DNA of 64,000 nt from Burkholderiales bacterium. GTDB lineage: Bacteria; Pseudomonadota; Gammaproteobacteria; Burkholderiales; Burkholderiaceae_C. Made by a program: the position numbers and the translations under genes. Position 1 is the first letter of the stretch. Every line of letters starts with the position of its first letter. Under the pieces are notes generated by a model. It had not been told where the DNA came from and ran no database searches. It saw only the letters and a program-made list of their open reading frames with translations. This document shows, piece after piece, positions 55,522 to 63,455 of the stretch. Location of the stretch: assembly GCA_017307855.1 (NCBI GenBank), contig JAFKGD010000013.1, positions 248,001-312,000 on the forward strand, in the 5' to 3' direction.

Positions 55522-56709
55522 TCAGCGGGCGGCGGGCGTCATGCGTGCAATGTCGTCGTCCGCGTAGCCGAGTTCGCGCAGCAATTGCGCCGTGTGCTCG
55601 CCCTGCTTCGGCGGGTCGAGCCGCACGCCGGGGCGCTGGCCGCCCAGCGTGAGCGGCAGCAGCACCGTGTCGGTCTTCTGGCCACCCGGCAGCGTGACGG
55701 GCGCGAGACCGCCGGTCGCCTTGAGGTGCGGGTCGTCCAGCAGGTCGTGCGGACGCGTGATCGGTGCGAAGGGCAGGCCGGCGGCTTCGAACCGCTGCGC
55801 GAGTTCCTGCGCGCTGAACTGCGCGAGCAGCTCACGCAACTTCGGCAGCAGCCAGTCGCGCGCCTTCACGCGGTCGTTGTTGGTGGCCAGGCGCGCGTCG
55901 CCGCGCCACTGCGGCAAACCGAATGCGTCGCAGAAAATGGCCCACTGCGTATCGCTGACCACGGCCAGGAAGATCTGGCCGCCGTCCTTCACGCTGAATA
56001 CGTCGTAGATGGCCCACGCGGAAATGCGGGCCGGCATCGGCGCCGCCGGCTGCCCGGTGACGGCGAACTGCATCATGTGCTGCGCGACGAGGAAGACGTT
56101 GTTCTCGAACAGCGCACTCTGGATTTCCTGGCCGCGACCGGTCTTCTCGCGCTCGGCCAGCGCAGCCATCGCGCCGATCGCGCCGAACATGCCGCCCATG
56201 ATGTCGTTCACGCTCGACCCCGCGCGCAACGGATCGCCCGGTCGGCCCGTCATGTAGGCCAGGCCGCCCATCATCTGCACCACCTCGTCGAGGGCCGTCC
56301 TGTGCTCGTACGGACCAGGCAGGAATCCCTTGTGGCTCACATAGATCAGGCGCGGATTGAGCTTCGACAGGCTCGCGTAGTCGAGCCCGAGCTTCGCCAT
56401 CGCGCCGGGCTTGAAGTTTTCGCTCACGATGTCGGCCGTGGCGACGAGCCGCAGAACGGCTTCCTTGCCTTCGGGCGAACGCAGGTCGAGCGACATGCTC
56501 TTCTTGTTGCGGTTGAACAGCGGGAAGAAGCCCGCGCCCGAGCCCAGCAGGTGGCGCGTACGGTCGCCTTCGGGCGGCTCGATCTTGATGACTTCCGCGC
56601 CCAGGTCGGCCAGCACCATGCCGCAGGTCGGCCCCATCACCATGTGCGTGAATTCGACGACGCGGATGCCTTCGTAGGGCAATGGACGCCTTGCGACGTC
56701 GCCTGACAT
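55522..56709 (-). CDS. CaiB/BaiF family (class III) CoA-transferase
   Basis: 395 aa. It moves CoA between carboxylic acids through aspartyl-CoA. The catalytic Asp is probably Asp141 (HRTALDEVVQMMGG). Other signatures: GIRVVEFTHMVMGPTCGMVLADLGAEVIKIE and ENFKPGAMAKLGLDY. The start at 56709 gives the normal length; the earlier in-frame ATG lies in the neighbouring gene. It sits seven bases after the HMG-CoA-lyase-like gene. Substrate probably a branched or dicarboxylic acid. Confidence 0.88.
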   Translation of the reverse strand: MSGDVARRPLPYEGIRVVEFTHMVMGPTCGMVLADLGAEVIKIEPPEGDRTRHLLGSGAGFFPLFNRNKKSMSLDLRSPEGKEAVLRLVATADIVSENFKPGAMAKLGLDYASLSKLNPRLIYVSHKGFLPGPYEHRTALDEVVQMMGGLAYMTGRPGDPLRAGSSVNDIMGGMFGAIGAMAALAEREKTGRGQEIQSALFENNVFLVAQHMMQFAVTGQPAAPMPARISAWAIYDVFSVKDGGQIFLAVVSDTQWAIFCDAFGLPQWRGDARLATNNDRVKARDWLLPKLRELLAQFSAQELAQRFEAAGLPFAPITRPHDLLDDPHLKATGGLAPVTLPGGQKTDTVLLPLTLGGQRPGVRLDPPKQGEHTAQLLRELGYADDDIARMTPAAR

Positions 56710-56716
56710 CGTGTTC

Positions 56717-57673
56717 TCAGGCACGGGCCACCTCCGCGGCAAAGCCCTTGGGCAGGCCGGCTTCCGGCGTCATGCCGTACAGCGGCTCTTCGGGCAGCCC
56801 GCGCGCGAGCGCCTCGCGCGCCTGCATCAGCAGCGACAGGTCCACACCCGTGCGCACGCCCATGGCCTCGAACATGAACACGAGGTCCTCGGTGACGACG
56901 TTGCCCGACGCGCCTGGCGCGTACGGACAGCCGCCAAGGCCCGCCTGCGACGCATCGAACGTGGTCACGCCTTCCTCGAACGCGGCCAGGCAGTTCGCCA
57001 GGCCCAGGCCGCGCGTGTTGTGCATGTGGGCTGCGCCCGCGCGCTCGCCGAGTTCGGCACGCAAGCGCCGGAACAGGCGGCGCACCTGCGCGGGATTCGC
57101 ATAACCCGTGGTGTCGGACAGGCCGACCTCCTGCGCACCGGCCTCGGCGCACCGCACGGCCAGGCGGATCACATCGTCCTCATCCACGGGCCCCTGCAGA
57201 GTGCAGCCGAAGGCGGTGGAGATGCCGACTTCGACGCCGACCGCCGGGTCATGTGCGTCGCGCAGCGCGACGACCGCACGCACTTCGTCCACCATCTGCA
57301 GCGGCGTGCGGCGCACGTTCGCCATGGAGTGCGCCTCGCTGGCCGACACCGGCAGTGTGAGCTTGTGCACGCCGGCCGCCAGTGCAGCGCCCGCGCCCTT
57401 CTGGTTGGGAACGAGGGCCATGACCGTCAGTCCGGGCAACAGGCGCGCGCCCGCCACGACTTCGGCCGCATCGGCCATCTGGGGAAGCAGGCGGGGCGGC
57501 ACGAAGGAGCCGACCTCGATCTCGCGCAGGCCGGTCGCGTGAAGCGCGCCGATCCAGCGCAGCTTGTCGGCCGTGGCCATGATGCGCTGGGTGCTCTGCA
57601 GTCCGTCGCGCGGCCCGACTTCGCTGATGTGGACTTCAGGATTCTCTCCGCTTGCCACGGATACTTGACTCAT
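56717..57673 (-). CDS. Hydroxymethylglutaryl-CoA lyase family protein
   Basis: 318 aa TIM barrel. The aldol-cleavage motif VGPRDGLQ has Arg22-Asp23, the metal histidines are His216 and His218 in AHMHNTRGLGLAN, and the active-site cysteine is Cys249 in GLGGCPYAPGASGN. It splits HMG-CoA or a related 3-hydroxyacyl-CoA (such as citramalyl-CoA) to acetyl-CoA plus a keto acid. It is paired with a CoA-transferase that would supply the thioester. The start lies directly against an operator-like sequence. Confidence 0.87.
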   Translation of the reverse strand: MSQVSVASGENPEVHISEVGPRDGLQSTQRIMATADKLRWIGALHATGLREIEVGSFVPPRLLPQMADAAEVVAGARLLPGLTVMALVPNQKGAGAALAAGVHKLTLPVSASEAHSMANVRRTPLQMVDEVRAVVALRDAHDPAVGVEVGISTAFGCTLQGPVDEDDVIRLAVRCAEAGAQEVGLSDTTGYANPAQVRRLFRRLRAELGERAGAAHMHNTRGLGLANCLAAFEEGVTTFDASQAGLGGCPYAPGASGNVVTEDLVFMFEAMGVRTGVDLSLLMQAREALARGLPEEPLYGMTPEAGLPKGFAAEVARA

Positions 57674-57700
57674 ATGTTCTATTGAATGAAATAATATTCT
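57674..57700. promoter_or_regulatory. IclR-type operator candidate before the lyase gene
   Basis: On the minus strand, AGAAT-N13-ATAGAACAT ends directly before the lyase ATG. The same AGAAT-N13-ATAGAACAT layout recurs at 58593-58619. The region is strikingly AT-rich for this genome. Confidence 0.55.
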
Positions 57701-57808
57701 TTCTTTCGGAATGATCGCCGTGAGGCTCTCTGCTGTCAACCCGTTCATCTCGAACAGACAAGCGCCCGCGCGGACGGCTCTTAAGATCACGCACCTGAAA
57801 AGACAGCC

Positions 57809-58540
57809 ATGCCCCGCAAAGCACAGACCGAATCCGTCGCCGATCTCCATGCCGCACCCGGCGGCACCGCCGCCGTGGACCGGGCGCTGACCTTGCTCGC
57901 CGCCTTCCAGGCCGGTGACCGCGCCCTCACGCTGGGCCAGCTGGCGGAGCGCACGGGGCTCTACAAGAGCACGGCCCTGCGGCTGCTGGCCTCGCTCGAG
58001 CATTCCCGGCTGATCCAGAAGCTCGAGGACGGCCGCTACGCGCTGGGAGCGGAGATCGCGCGGCTGCACGGAATCTACGCCGCATCGTTCTCGCTGGAGC
58101 AGGTGGTCGTGCCGGTGCTCCGGGCCCTCGTGGCCACCACCGGGGAGAGTGCCGCCTACCACGTGCCGCAAGGCGACTCGCGCCTGTGCCTGTACCGTGT
58201 CGACTCGCCCCACCCCATCCGCGACCACATCCGCGCCGGCGACCTGTTGCCGGCAGGGCGCGGCAGCGGCGGGCGCGTCCTGAGCGCGTTCTCCAGCGCG
58301 GCGGCCACCGTGGCCGATGCCAGCGAGCGCGTGCTGCTCGACCGCATCCGCCAGCAGGGCTACTACGCCGCCAGCGGAGACCGCCTGGCCGACGTGGCCG
58401 GCGTGTCGGCGCCGGTGTTCCGCGCCGACGGACAACTGGCCGCCGCAGTCACGCTGACCATGCCTGCCAACCGCTACACGGACGCCCACATCCCTGCGGT
58501 GCTGCTCGCGGCGCGCGAGCTCTCCGGCCGCGTCGGCTGA
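57809..58540 (+). CDS. IclR-family transcriptional regulator
   Basis: 243 aa. The N-terminal winged helix (about 20-85: LTLLAAFQAGDRALTLGQLAERTGLYKSTALRLLASLE in outline) is followed by the effector domain. It is divergent from the lyase-transferase operon and upstream of the Bug-MDR-ALDH-ADH operon. The repeated operator candidates on both sides make it the likely local regulator. Effector unknown. Confidence 0.9.
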   Translation: MPRKAQTESVADLHAAPGGTAAVDRALTLLAAFQAGDRALTLGQLAERTGLYKSTALRLLASLEHSRLIQKLEDGRYALGAEIARLHGIYAASFSLEQVVVPVLRALVATTGESAAYHVPQGDSRLCLYRVDSPHPIRDHIRAGDLLPAGRGSGGRVLSAFSSAAATVADASERVLLDRIRQQGYYAASGDRLADVAGVSAPVFRADGQLAAAVTLTMPANRYTDAHIPAVLLAARELSGRVG

Positions 58541-58550
58541 GGGAAAACCC
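58541..58550 (+). promoter_or_regulatory. GGGAAAACCC element
   Basis: It directly follows the iclR stop and lies about 90 bases before the Bug receptor gene. The identical 10-mer is at 51064-51073 in the dctA promoter region. Function not known. Confidence 0.3.
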
Positions 58551-58592
58551 TTGAGTCCATTGCGAAGCCCGAACCACGCCTCCTAGAATAAC

Positions 58593-58620
58593 AGAATGAT
58601 GTTCTGACAGATAGAACATC
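58593..58620. promoter_or_regulatory. Perfect palindromic operator before the Bug receptor gene
   Basis: Arms GATGTTCT (58598-58605) and AGAACATC (58613-58620) with a 7-base spacer, 22 bases before the ATG. It also carries AGAAT at 58593, reproducing the AGAAT-N13-ATAGAACAT layout of the lyase promoter. TAGAAT at 58584-58589 could be the -10, placing the dyad at the transcription start, a repressor position. Confidence 0.7.
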
Positions 58621-58642
58621 GAACACAACCCAGGAGACTTTC

Positions 58643-59647
58643 ATGGCCGTGCCGTCGCGTCACACTTCGCTTTCCCTCTCCCGCCGCCAGTTGCTCGGCG
58701 CGGGCGTCGCCTCGGGCCTCGCAGGGCTGGCGCCTGGCGCGTTCGCGCAGGAATGGCCGGCGCGGCCGGTGCGCATGGTGGTTCCGTTTTCGGCCGGCGG
58801 CGCGGCGGACACCTCGGCCCGCGCCGTGGGGCAACGCCTCTCCGAAGCCCTCGGCCAGCCGCTGACGATCGAGAACCGCACCGGCGGCAATGCGGTGGTG
58901 GCCGCGACTGCCGTGCTCGGCGCGCCGCGCGACGGCTACACCTTCATCTGGGACGCAGCCAACCAGATCACCAACCCCGTGCTGCTCAAGGACCTGTCGT
59001 TCGACTACCGCACCGCGTTCATCCCGATCTCGATGGCCGTGCGGGCGCCGCAGGCGCTGGTGGTGCGCCACGACTTCCCTGCGAAAACCTTCGACGAGTT
59101 CATCGCGTCCGCCAAGGCCCGACCCGGCACCATCTCCATCGGCACGCCGCCCTCGGGTGCCATGGGCCACCTGGCCGTGGCACTGCTGCAGCAACGCGCC
59201 GGCATCCAGTTGCTGCACACCCCTTACCGTGGCGGCGCCGATGCGGCGCGCGACGTGATGGGCGGGCAGATCGACGCCGCGTTGATCACCACCTCCACCG
59301 CGCGTGGCACGCTCGCATCGGGCAAGACGCGCATGCTGGCCGTCACGAGCGCCGCGCGCTCGCAGGCCTACCCCGACATTCCCACCATCGCCGAACGCGG
59401 CCTGCCGGGCTACGACATGGACGACTGGTTCGGCGTGTTCGCGCCGGCAGGCACGCCCGACGTCGCGATCCGCAGGATGCAGGACGCCGTCGCCAAGGCG
59501 GCCCAGAACCCGGCGCTGGCCGCCTCCGTCACGCCAATGGGCATGGTCCTGGTCGCTAACAGCCAGGCGGAATTCACGCAGTGGCTCGGCACGCAGCGCG
59601 ATCTGCTGCAAAAGCTCATCAAGGACGCCAACATCACGATCAGCTGA
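58643..59647 (+). CDS. Bug-family tripartite tricarboxylate transporter substrate-binding protein
   Basis: 334 aa. A Tat-like signal (SLSRRQLLGAGVASG) ends near GAFAQ. The mature start WPARPVRMVVPFSAGGAADTS, the HTPYRGGADAARDVMGGQID segment and PAGTPDVAIRRMQDAV are typical of Bug proteins. It is the first gene of an operon with the MDR, ALDH and ADH genes, and an operator lies at its promoter. No TctAB genes are present. Ligand probably the acid degraded by this cluster. Confidence 0.9.
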   Translation: MAVPSRHTSLSLSRRQLLGAGVASGLAGLAPGAFAQEWPARPVRMVVPFSAGGAADTSARAVGQRLSEALGQPLTIENRTGGNAVVAATAVLGAPRDGYTFIWDAANQITNPVLLKDLSFDYRTAFIPISMAVRAPQALVVRHDFPAKTFDEFIASAKARPGTISIGTPPSGAMGHLAVALLQQRAGIQLLHTPYRGGADAARDVMGGQIDAALITTSTARGTLASGKTRMLAVTSAARSQAYPDIPTIAERGLPGYDMDDWFGVFAPAGTPDVAIRRMQDAVAKAAQNPALAASVTPMGMVLVANSQAEFTQWLGTQRDLLQKLIKDANITIS

Positions 59648-59675
59648 CGCCTGCGTCGCCGATTGCTTCATCTCC

Positions 59676-60695
59676 ATGACACAGACTCCTCCGACCCGAC
59701 AACGACAGATCGTCTACGCCAGGCGCCCGCAGGGCGTGCCCACCACCGACTGCTTCCAGCTCGTGCAGGTGCCGGTGGTCCGGCCTGGCCCGGGTCAGGT
59801 GCTGGTGCGCAACGACGTGCTCTCTGTCGATCCGTACATCCGCATGCGCATGGAGGAAAAGGATTCCTATGCGCCGGTGATGGCCATCGGCGACGTGCTG
59901 GTGGGCCGCACGGTCGGCCAGGTGCTGGAAAGCCGTGCCGACGGCTTCGCCGAGGGTGACTGGGTCGTGGGCCGCCTGGGCTGGCAGGACTACAGCGTGG
60001 CCGGCCCGGGCGAGTTGCAGAAGATCGACGTGGCGCTCGCGCCCGCGACCGCGTATCTCGGAGCGCTCGGCTCCACCGGCGTGACGGCGTGGGTCGGGCT
60101 GATGGCATTCGGCCAGCCGAAGGCCGGGCAGACGGTGCTGGTGTCGGCCGCCTCGGGCGCCGTGGGCAGCGTGGTCGGTCAGCTCGCCAGGCTCAAGGGT
60201 TGCCGCGCAGTCGGCATCGCGGGCGGGGCGTCCAAGTGCGCGCTGGTGAAGGAGACGCATGGCTTCGACGATTGCGTCGATTACAAGGCGCCCGACTTCG
60301 CACAGGCCCTCGCGCGCGCCGTGCCCCAGGGCGTCGACGTGTACTTCGACAACGTGGGCGGCCCCATCCTCGACGCGGTGCTGCCGCTGCTCAACAACTT
60401 TGCGCGCATCCCGCTGTGCGGCCTCGTATCGCAATACAACGAGACCGAGCCGTACCGCGTGAAGAACCTGCGCGAGATCTTCAATCGCCGCGTCACCCTG
60501 CGCGGCTTCGTGCTGTCCGACCACCGCGACCTCTGGCCCGAGGCCACGCGCGAGCTGATCGAGGCCTACCGCAGCGGCCAGCTCCAGTACCGCGAGACGA
60601 TCGCCGAAGGGCTGGAAAACGCCCCGCAGGCCTTCATCGACATGCTGGCCGGCGCCAACGTCGGCAAGCAGCTCGTGCGCGTGCGGGGGGCGTGA
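59676..60695 (+). CDS. NADP-dependent oxidoreductase (zinc-free MDR family)
   Basis: 339 aa. It resembles leukotriene B4 12-hydroxydehydrogenase / YncB-type enoyl or 2-alkenal reductases. Seen are LSVDPYIRMRME, VLVSAASGAVGSVVGQLARLKG (dinucleotide site, AASGAVGS at 158-165) and FDNVGGPILDAVLPLLN. No zinc-binding cysteine cluster. It begins 28 bases after the Bug gene, and its stop overlaps the next start as TGATG. Confidence 0.86.
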   Translation: MTQTPPTRQRQIVYARRPQGVPTTDCFQLVQVPVVRPGPGQVLVRNDVLSVDPYIRMRMEEKDSYAPVMAIGDVLVGRTVGQVLESRADGFAEGDWVVGRLGWQDYSVAGPGELQKIDVALAPATAYLGALGSTGVTAWVGLMAFGQPKAGQTVLVSAASGAVGSVVGQLARLKGCRAVGIAGGASKCALVKETHGFDDCVDYKAPDFAQALARAVPQGVDVYFDNVGGPILDAVLPLLNNFARIPLCGLVSQYNETEPYRVKNLREIFNRRVTLRGFVLSDHRDLWPEATRELIEAYRSGQLQYRETIAEGLENAPQAFIDMLAGANVGKQLVRVRGA

Positions 60696-62158
60696 TGCAG
60701 CAGCTCGCCACACGCCATGCCCGCTCGCACGTGGGCGGCGACTGGTACGCCGCCACGGCCGTGCGCACTGTGCCCGTGCTCAATCCTGCGAATGGCGAAG
60801 CCGTCGGCCACGTGGAGCTGATCGATGCCGCCGGGCTCGACGCCGCACTGGCCTCGGCCGCCGAAGGTTTCCAGGTCTGGAAGAACACCAGCGCCTACGA
60901 TCGCGCCGCCGTCATGCGCGGCGCCATGGGCCTGATGCGCGAGCGGCGGACCGACATCGCGCGGCTCATGACCCTCGAGCAGGGCAAGCCGCTGGCCGAG
61001 GCCGTCGGCGAGGTGACCACCTCCGCCGACAACACCGACTGGATGGCCGAGGAAGCCACGCGAGCCTACGGCCGCCTGCTGGTGCCGCGCAACGCGGGTG
61101 TGTCGCAGATCGTGCGGCGCGAACCCATCGGCCCCGTGGCCGCGTTCTGCCCGTGGAACTTTCCCGCGCTCACGCCCACGCGCAAGATCGCAGGCGCACT
61201 CGCGGCGGGCTGTTCGATCGTCCTCAAGCCGTCCGAGGAAACACCGCTCACCGCGCAGGCCATCGTGCAGTGCTTCATCGACGCGGGATTGCCGAAGCAC
61301 GTCCTCAACCTCGTCTTCGGCGATCCGCGCCAGGTGTCGGAGCATCTCATCGGGTCCGACGTTATCCGCAAGGTGACCTTCACCGGGTCCACGCCGGTGG
61401 GAAAGGTGTTGCTCGGCCTCGCGGCGCAAGGCGTCAAACGCGCCACGATGGAACTCGGCGGCCATGCGCCCGTGATCGTCTTCGACGACGTCGACCCGGT
61501 GGCGGCTGCGCGCCAGGCCGTCGTGTCCAAGTTCCGCAATGCGGGCCAGGTCTGCACCAGCCCCACGCGCTTCTACGTGCAGCAGGGCGTCTACGAGGCG
61601 TTCGCACAGGCATTCGCCGAGGCCGCAGGCAAGCTCGTCGTCGGCGACGGCCTGGCCGAGGGCGTCCAGATGGGCCCGCTGGCCAATCCGCGCCGCGTCG
61701 AGGCGATGGAATCGCTCTGCGCCGATGCCCTCGCGCAGGGCGCACGCCTGCTGTGCGGCGGCCAGCGCCCCGAGGGCGCGGGCTGGTTCTACCCGCCCAC
61801 CGTGCTGGCCGACGTGCCAGAGACGGCGCGCCTCATGAACGAGGAGCCGTTCGGTCCGCTGGTGCCCATCACGCCCTTCAGCAACCTGAAAGACGCCGTG
61901 CGCCAGGCCAATCGCCTGCCTTTCGGCCTCGCCGCCTACGCGATGACGAAGTCGCTCTCGCGCGCGAATGCGATGAGCGAACAGCTCGAAGCCGGCATGG
62001 TCTGCATCAACCACTTCACGGTATCCACGCCTTCTTCGCCCTTCGGCGGGGTGAAGGAAAGCGGCTACGGCTCGGAAGGCGGCGTGGAAGGGCTCGACGC
62101 CTATCTCGTCACCAAGTCCGTCACGCAGCGCACTGCCGGCGCCGACCTGGAGCCATGA
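60695..62158 (+). CDS. NAD(P)-dependent aldehyde dehydrogenase, succinate-semialdehyde type
   Basis: 487 aa. Asn155 (CPWNFP), Glu253 (MELGGHAP) and catalytic Cys287 (GQVCTSPTRF) are all present. The overall pattern (MTLEQGKPLAEA, GAGMVCINH-like ending) fits GabD-type succinate-semialdehyde dehydrogenases. Its position between the MDR and a 4-hydroxybutyrate-dehydrogenase-like gene supports oxidation of succinate semialdehyde to succinate, but substrate is inferred. Confidence 0.87.
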   Translation: MQQLATRHARSHVGGDWYAATAVRTVPVLNPANGEAVGHVELIDAAGLDAALASAAEGFQVWKNTSAYDRAAVMRGAMGLMRERRTDIARLMTLEQGKPLAEAVGEVTTSADNTDWMAEEATRAYGRLLVPRNAGVSQIVRREPIGPVAAFCPWNFPALTPTRKIAGALAAGCSIVLKPSEETPLTAQAIVQCFIDAGLPKHVLNLVFGDPRQVSEHLIGSDVIRKVTFTGSTPVGKVLLGLAAQGVKRATMELGGHAPVIVFDDVDPVAAARQAVVSKFRNAGQVCTSPTRFYVQQGVYEAFAQAFAEAAGKLVVGDGLAEGVQMGPLANPRRVEAMESLCADALAQGARLLCGGQRPEGAGWFYPPTVLADVPETARLMNEEPFGPLVPITPFSNLKDAVRQANRLPFGLAAYAMTKSLSRANAMSEQLEAGMVCINHFTVSTPSSPFGGVKESGYGSEGGVEGLDAYLVTKSVTQRTAGADLEP

Positions 62159-62161
62159 GCC

Positions 62162-63277
62162 ATGAGTGTGTTGCAGTTCCTCACCACAGTCCACTTCGGC
62201 GACGGCAAGCGTGACCAGCTGCCCGCGCTGCTGGCGCAGTCGAACGTCGGCAAGCCGCTGTTCGTCACCGACAGGGGTGTGATCCGTGCCGGCGTCTTCG
62301 CCCAGGCCACGGAACATGTCGCCGGCGCTGATGCGATGCCGGTGTTCGACGACACGCCGGTCAACCCGACCGAAGCGGCGGCCGCAGCCGGTGCCGCGCT
62401 CTACAAGCACAGCGGCTGCGACGGCGTGGTCGGGATCGGCGGAGGGGCTGCGCTCGACCTGGCCAAGGCCATCGCCGTGCTCGCCACCCACGAGCCGCCG
62501 CTGTGGAACTACTGCAACCGCCACGCGAAGCCCGCACCCATCGACCGCGCGCCGCCGCTGATCCTGCTGCCCACCACCGCGGGCACGGGCAGCGAGGTCG
62601 GTCGCTCGGCGGTGATCGTGTTCGACAACGGCATCAAGGCCGGCGTGCGCTGCCCCGACCTGGTGACGGCCGCCATCTGCGACCCCGAACTCACGCATGG
62701 CCTGCCGCCCTCCATCACCGCGTCGACCGGGATGGATGCGCTGGCGCATTGCATCGAGACCTATTGCTCGCCGACGGTGAATCCGCCAGCCGACGCGATC
62801 TCGCTCGACGGCATGCAGCGGATCTTCCGGCACCTCGAACGCGCCGTCGCAGGCGGCACGGATCCAGAGGCGCGCTGGAACATGATGATGGGCTCGCTCG
62901 AAGGCGCGATCAGCTTCCAGAAGGGCATGGGTGCAGTGCATGCGCTGTCGCACCCCCTGGGCGCCAGAGGCTTCCACCACGGCACGCTCAATGCGATCCT
63001 GCTGCCGCCGGTGCTGCGCGCCAATCGCGAAGCGCTGGGCGACAAATGGGCCATGATGCTGCGCCAGGCCGGGTGGCCCGGCGACGCCGATTTCGCTGCG
63101 GGCATCGCCCGACTCAACGCGGCCATCGGCATTCCGGCGCGGCTGCGCGACATCGGCGTCAAGCAAGATTGCCTGGCCGAAGTCGCCGGGCAGGCGCTCG
63201 AAGACAACGCACACAAGACCAATCCGCGCCTGCTGGCCCAGGCCGACTATCTCGCCATCCTCGAGTCGGCGTACTGA
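62162..63277 (+). CDS. Iron-containing alcohol dehydrogenase, 4-hydroxybutyrate dehydrogenase-like
   Basis: 371 aa group III ADH. The NAD-binding GIGGGAALDLAK is at 91-102, metal ligands are probably Asp192, His196 (GMDALAHCIE), His260 or His264 and His272/273. VFDDTPVNPTEA, ICDPELTHGLPPSITASTGMDA and HKTNP closely recall the 4-hydroxybutyrate dehydrogenase of Cupriavidus. It starts three bases after the ALDH gene. Together they would turn 4-hydroxybutyrate into succinate. Confidence 0.85.
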   Translation: MSVLQFLTTVHFGDGKRDQLPALLAQSNVGKPLFVTDRGVIRAGVFAQATEHVAGADAMPVFDDTPVNPTEAAAAAGAALYKHSGCDGVVGIGGGAALDLAKAIAVLATHEPPLWNYCNRHAKPAPIDRAPPLILLPTTAGTGSEVGRSAVIVFDNGIKAGVRCPDLVTAAICDPELTHGLPPSITASTGMDALAHCIETYCSPTVNPPADAISLDGMQRIFRHLERAVAGGTDPEARWNMMMGSLEGAISFQKGMGAVHALSHPLGARGFHHGTLNAILLPPVLRANREALGDKWAMMLRQAGWPGDADFAAGIARLNAAIGIPARLRDIGVKQDCLAEVAGQALEDNAHKTNPRLLAQADYLAILESAY

Positions 63278-63334
63278 GCGACGTACGGCACCCGGTCTTT
63301 CGCTCGGCACAGCGTGCGATTGTGCGCACCGAAG

Positions 63335-63351
63335 TCATCAATCATTGATGA
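63335..63351. promoter_or_regulatory. Palindrome upstream of malate synthase G
   Basis: TCATCAAT-C-ATTGATGA, perfect 8-bp arms, 105 bases before the glcB start. Likely a protein-binding site; the regulator is unknown. TAATAC at 63381-63386 may be a -10. Confidence 0.5.
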
Positions 63352-63455
63352 ATTTGAAGCGCAATCGTCACAACGGTTCGTAATACAGTAGTGGCTCGCC
63401 GCAGGTGTGAAACCTGCATGCCCTTCCGACCCCACGATCCAAGCCGAGCCGAACC

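Noticed and set aside
60566..63310. A 914-codon minus-strand frame opposite the ALDH and ADH genes
   Set aside because: Antisense shadow; both plus-strand enzymes have complete catalytic residues.
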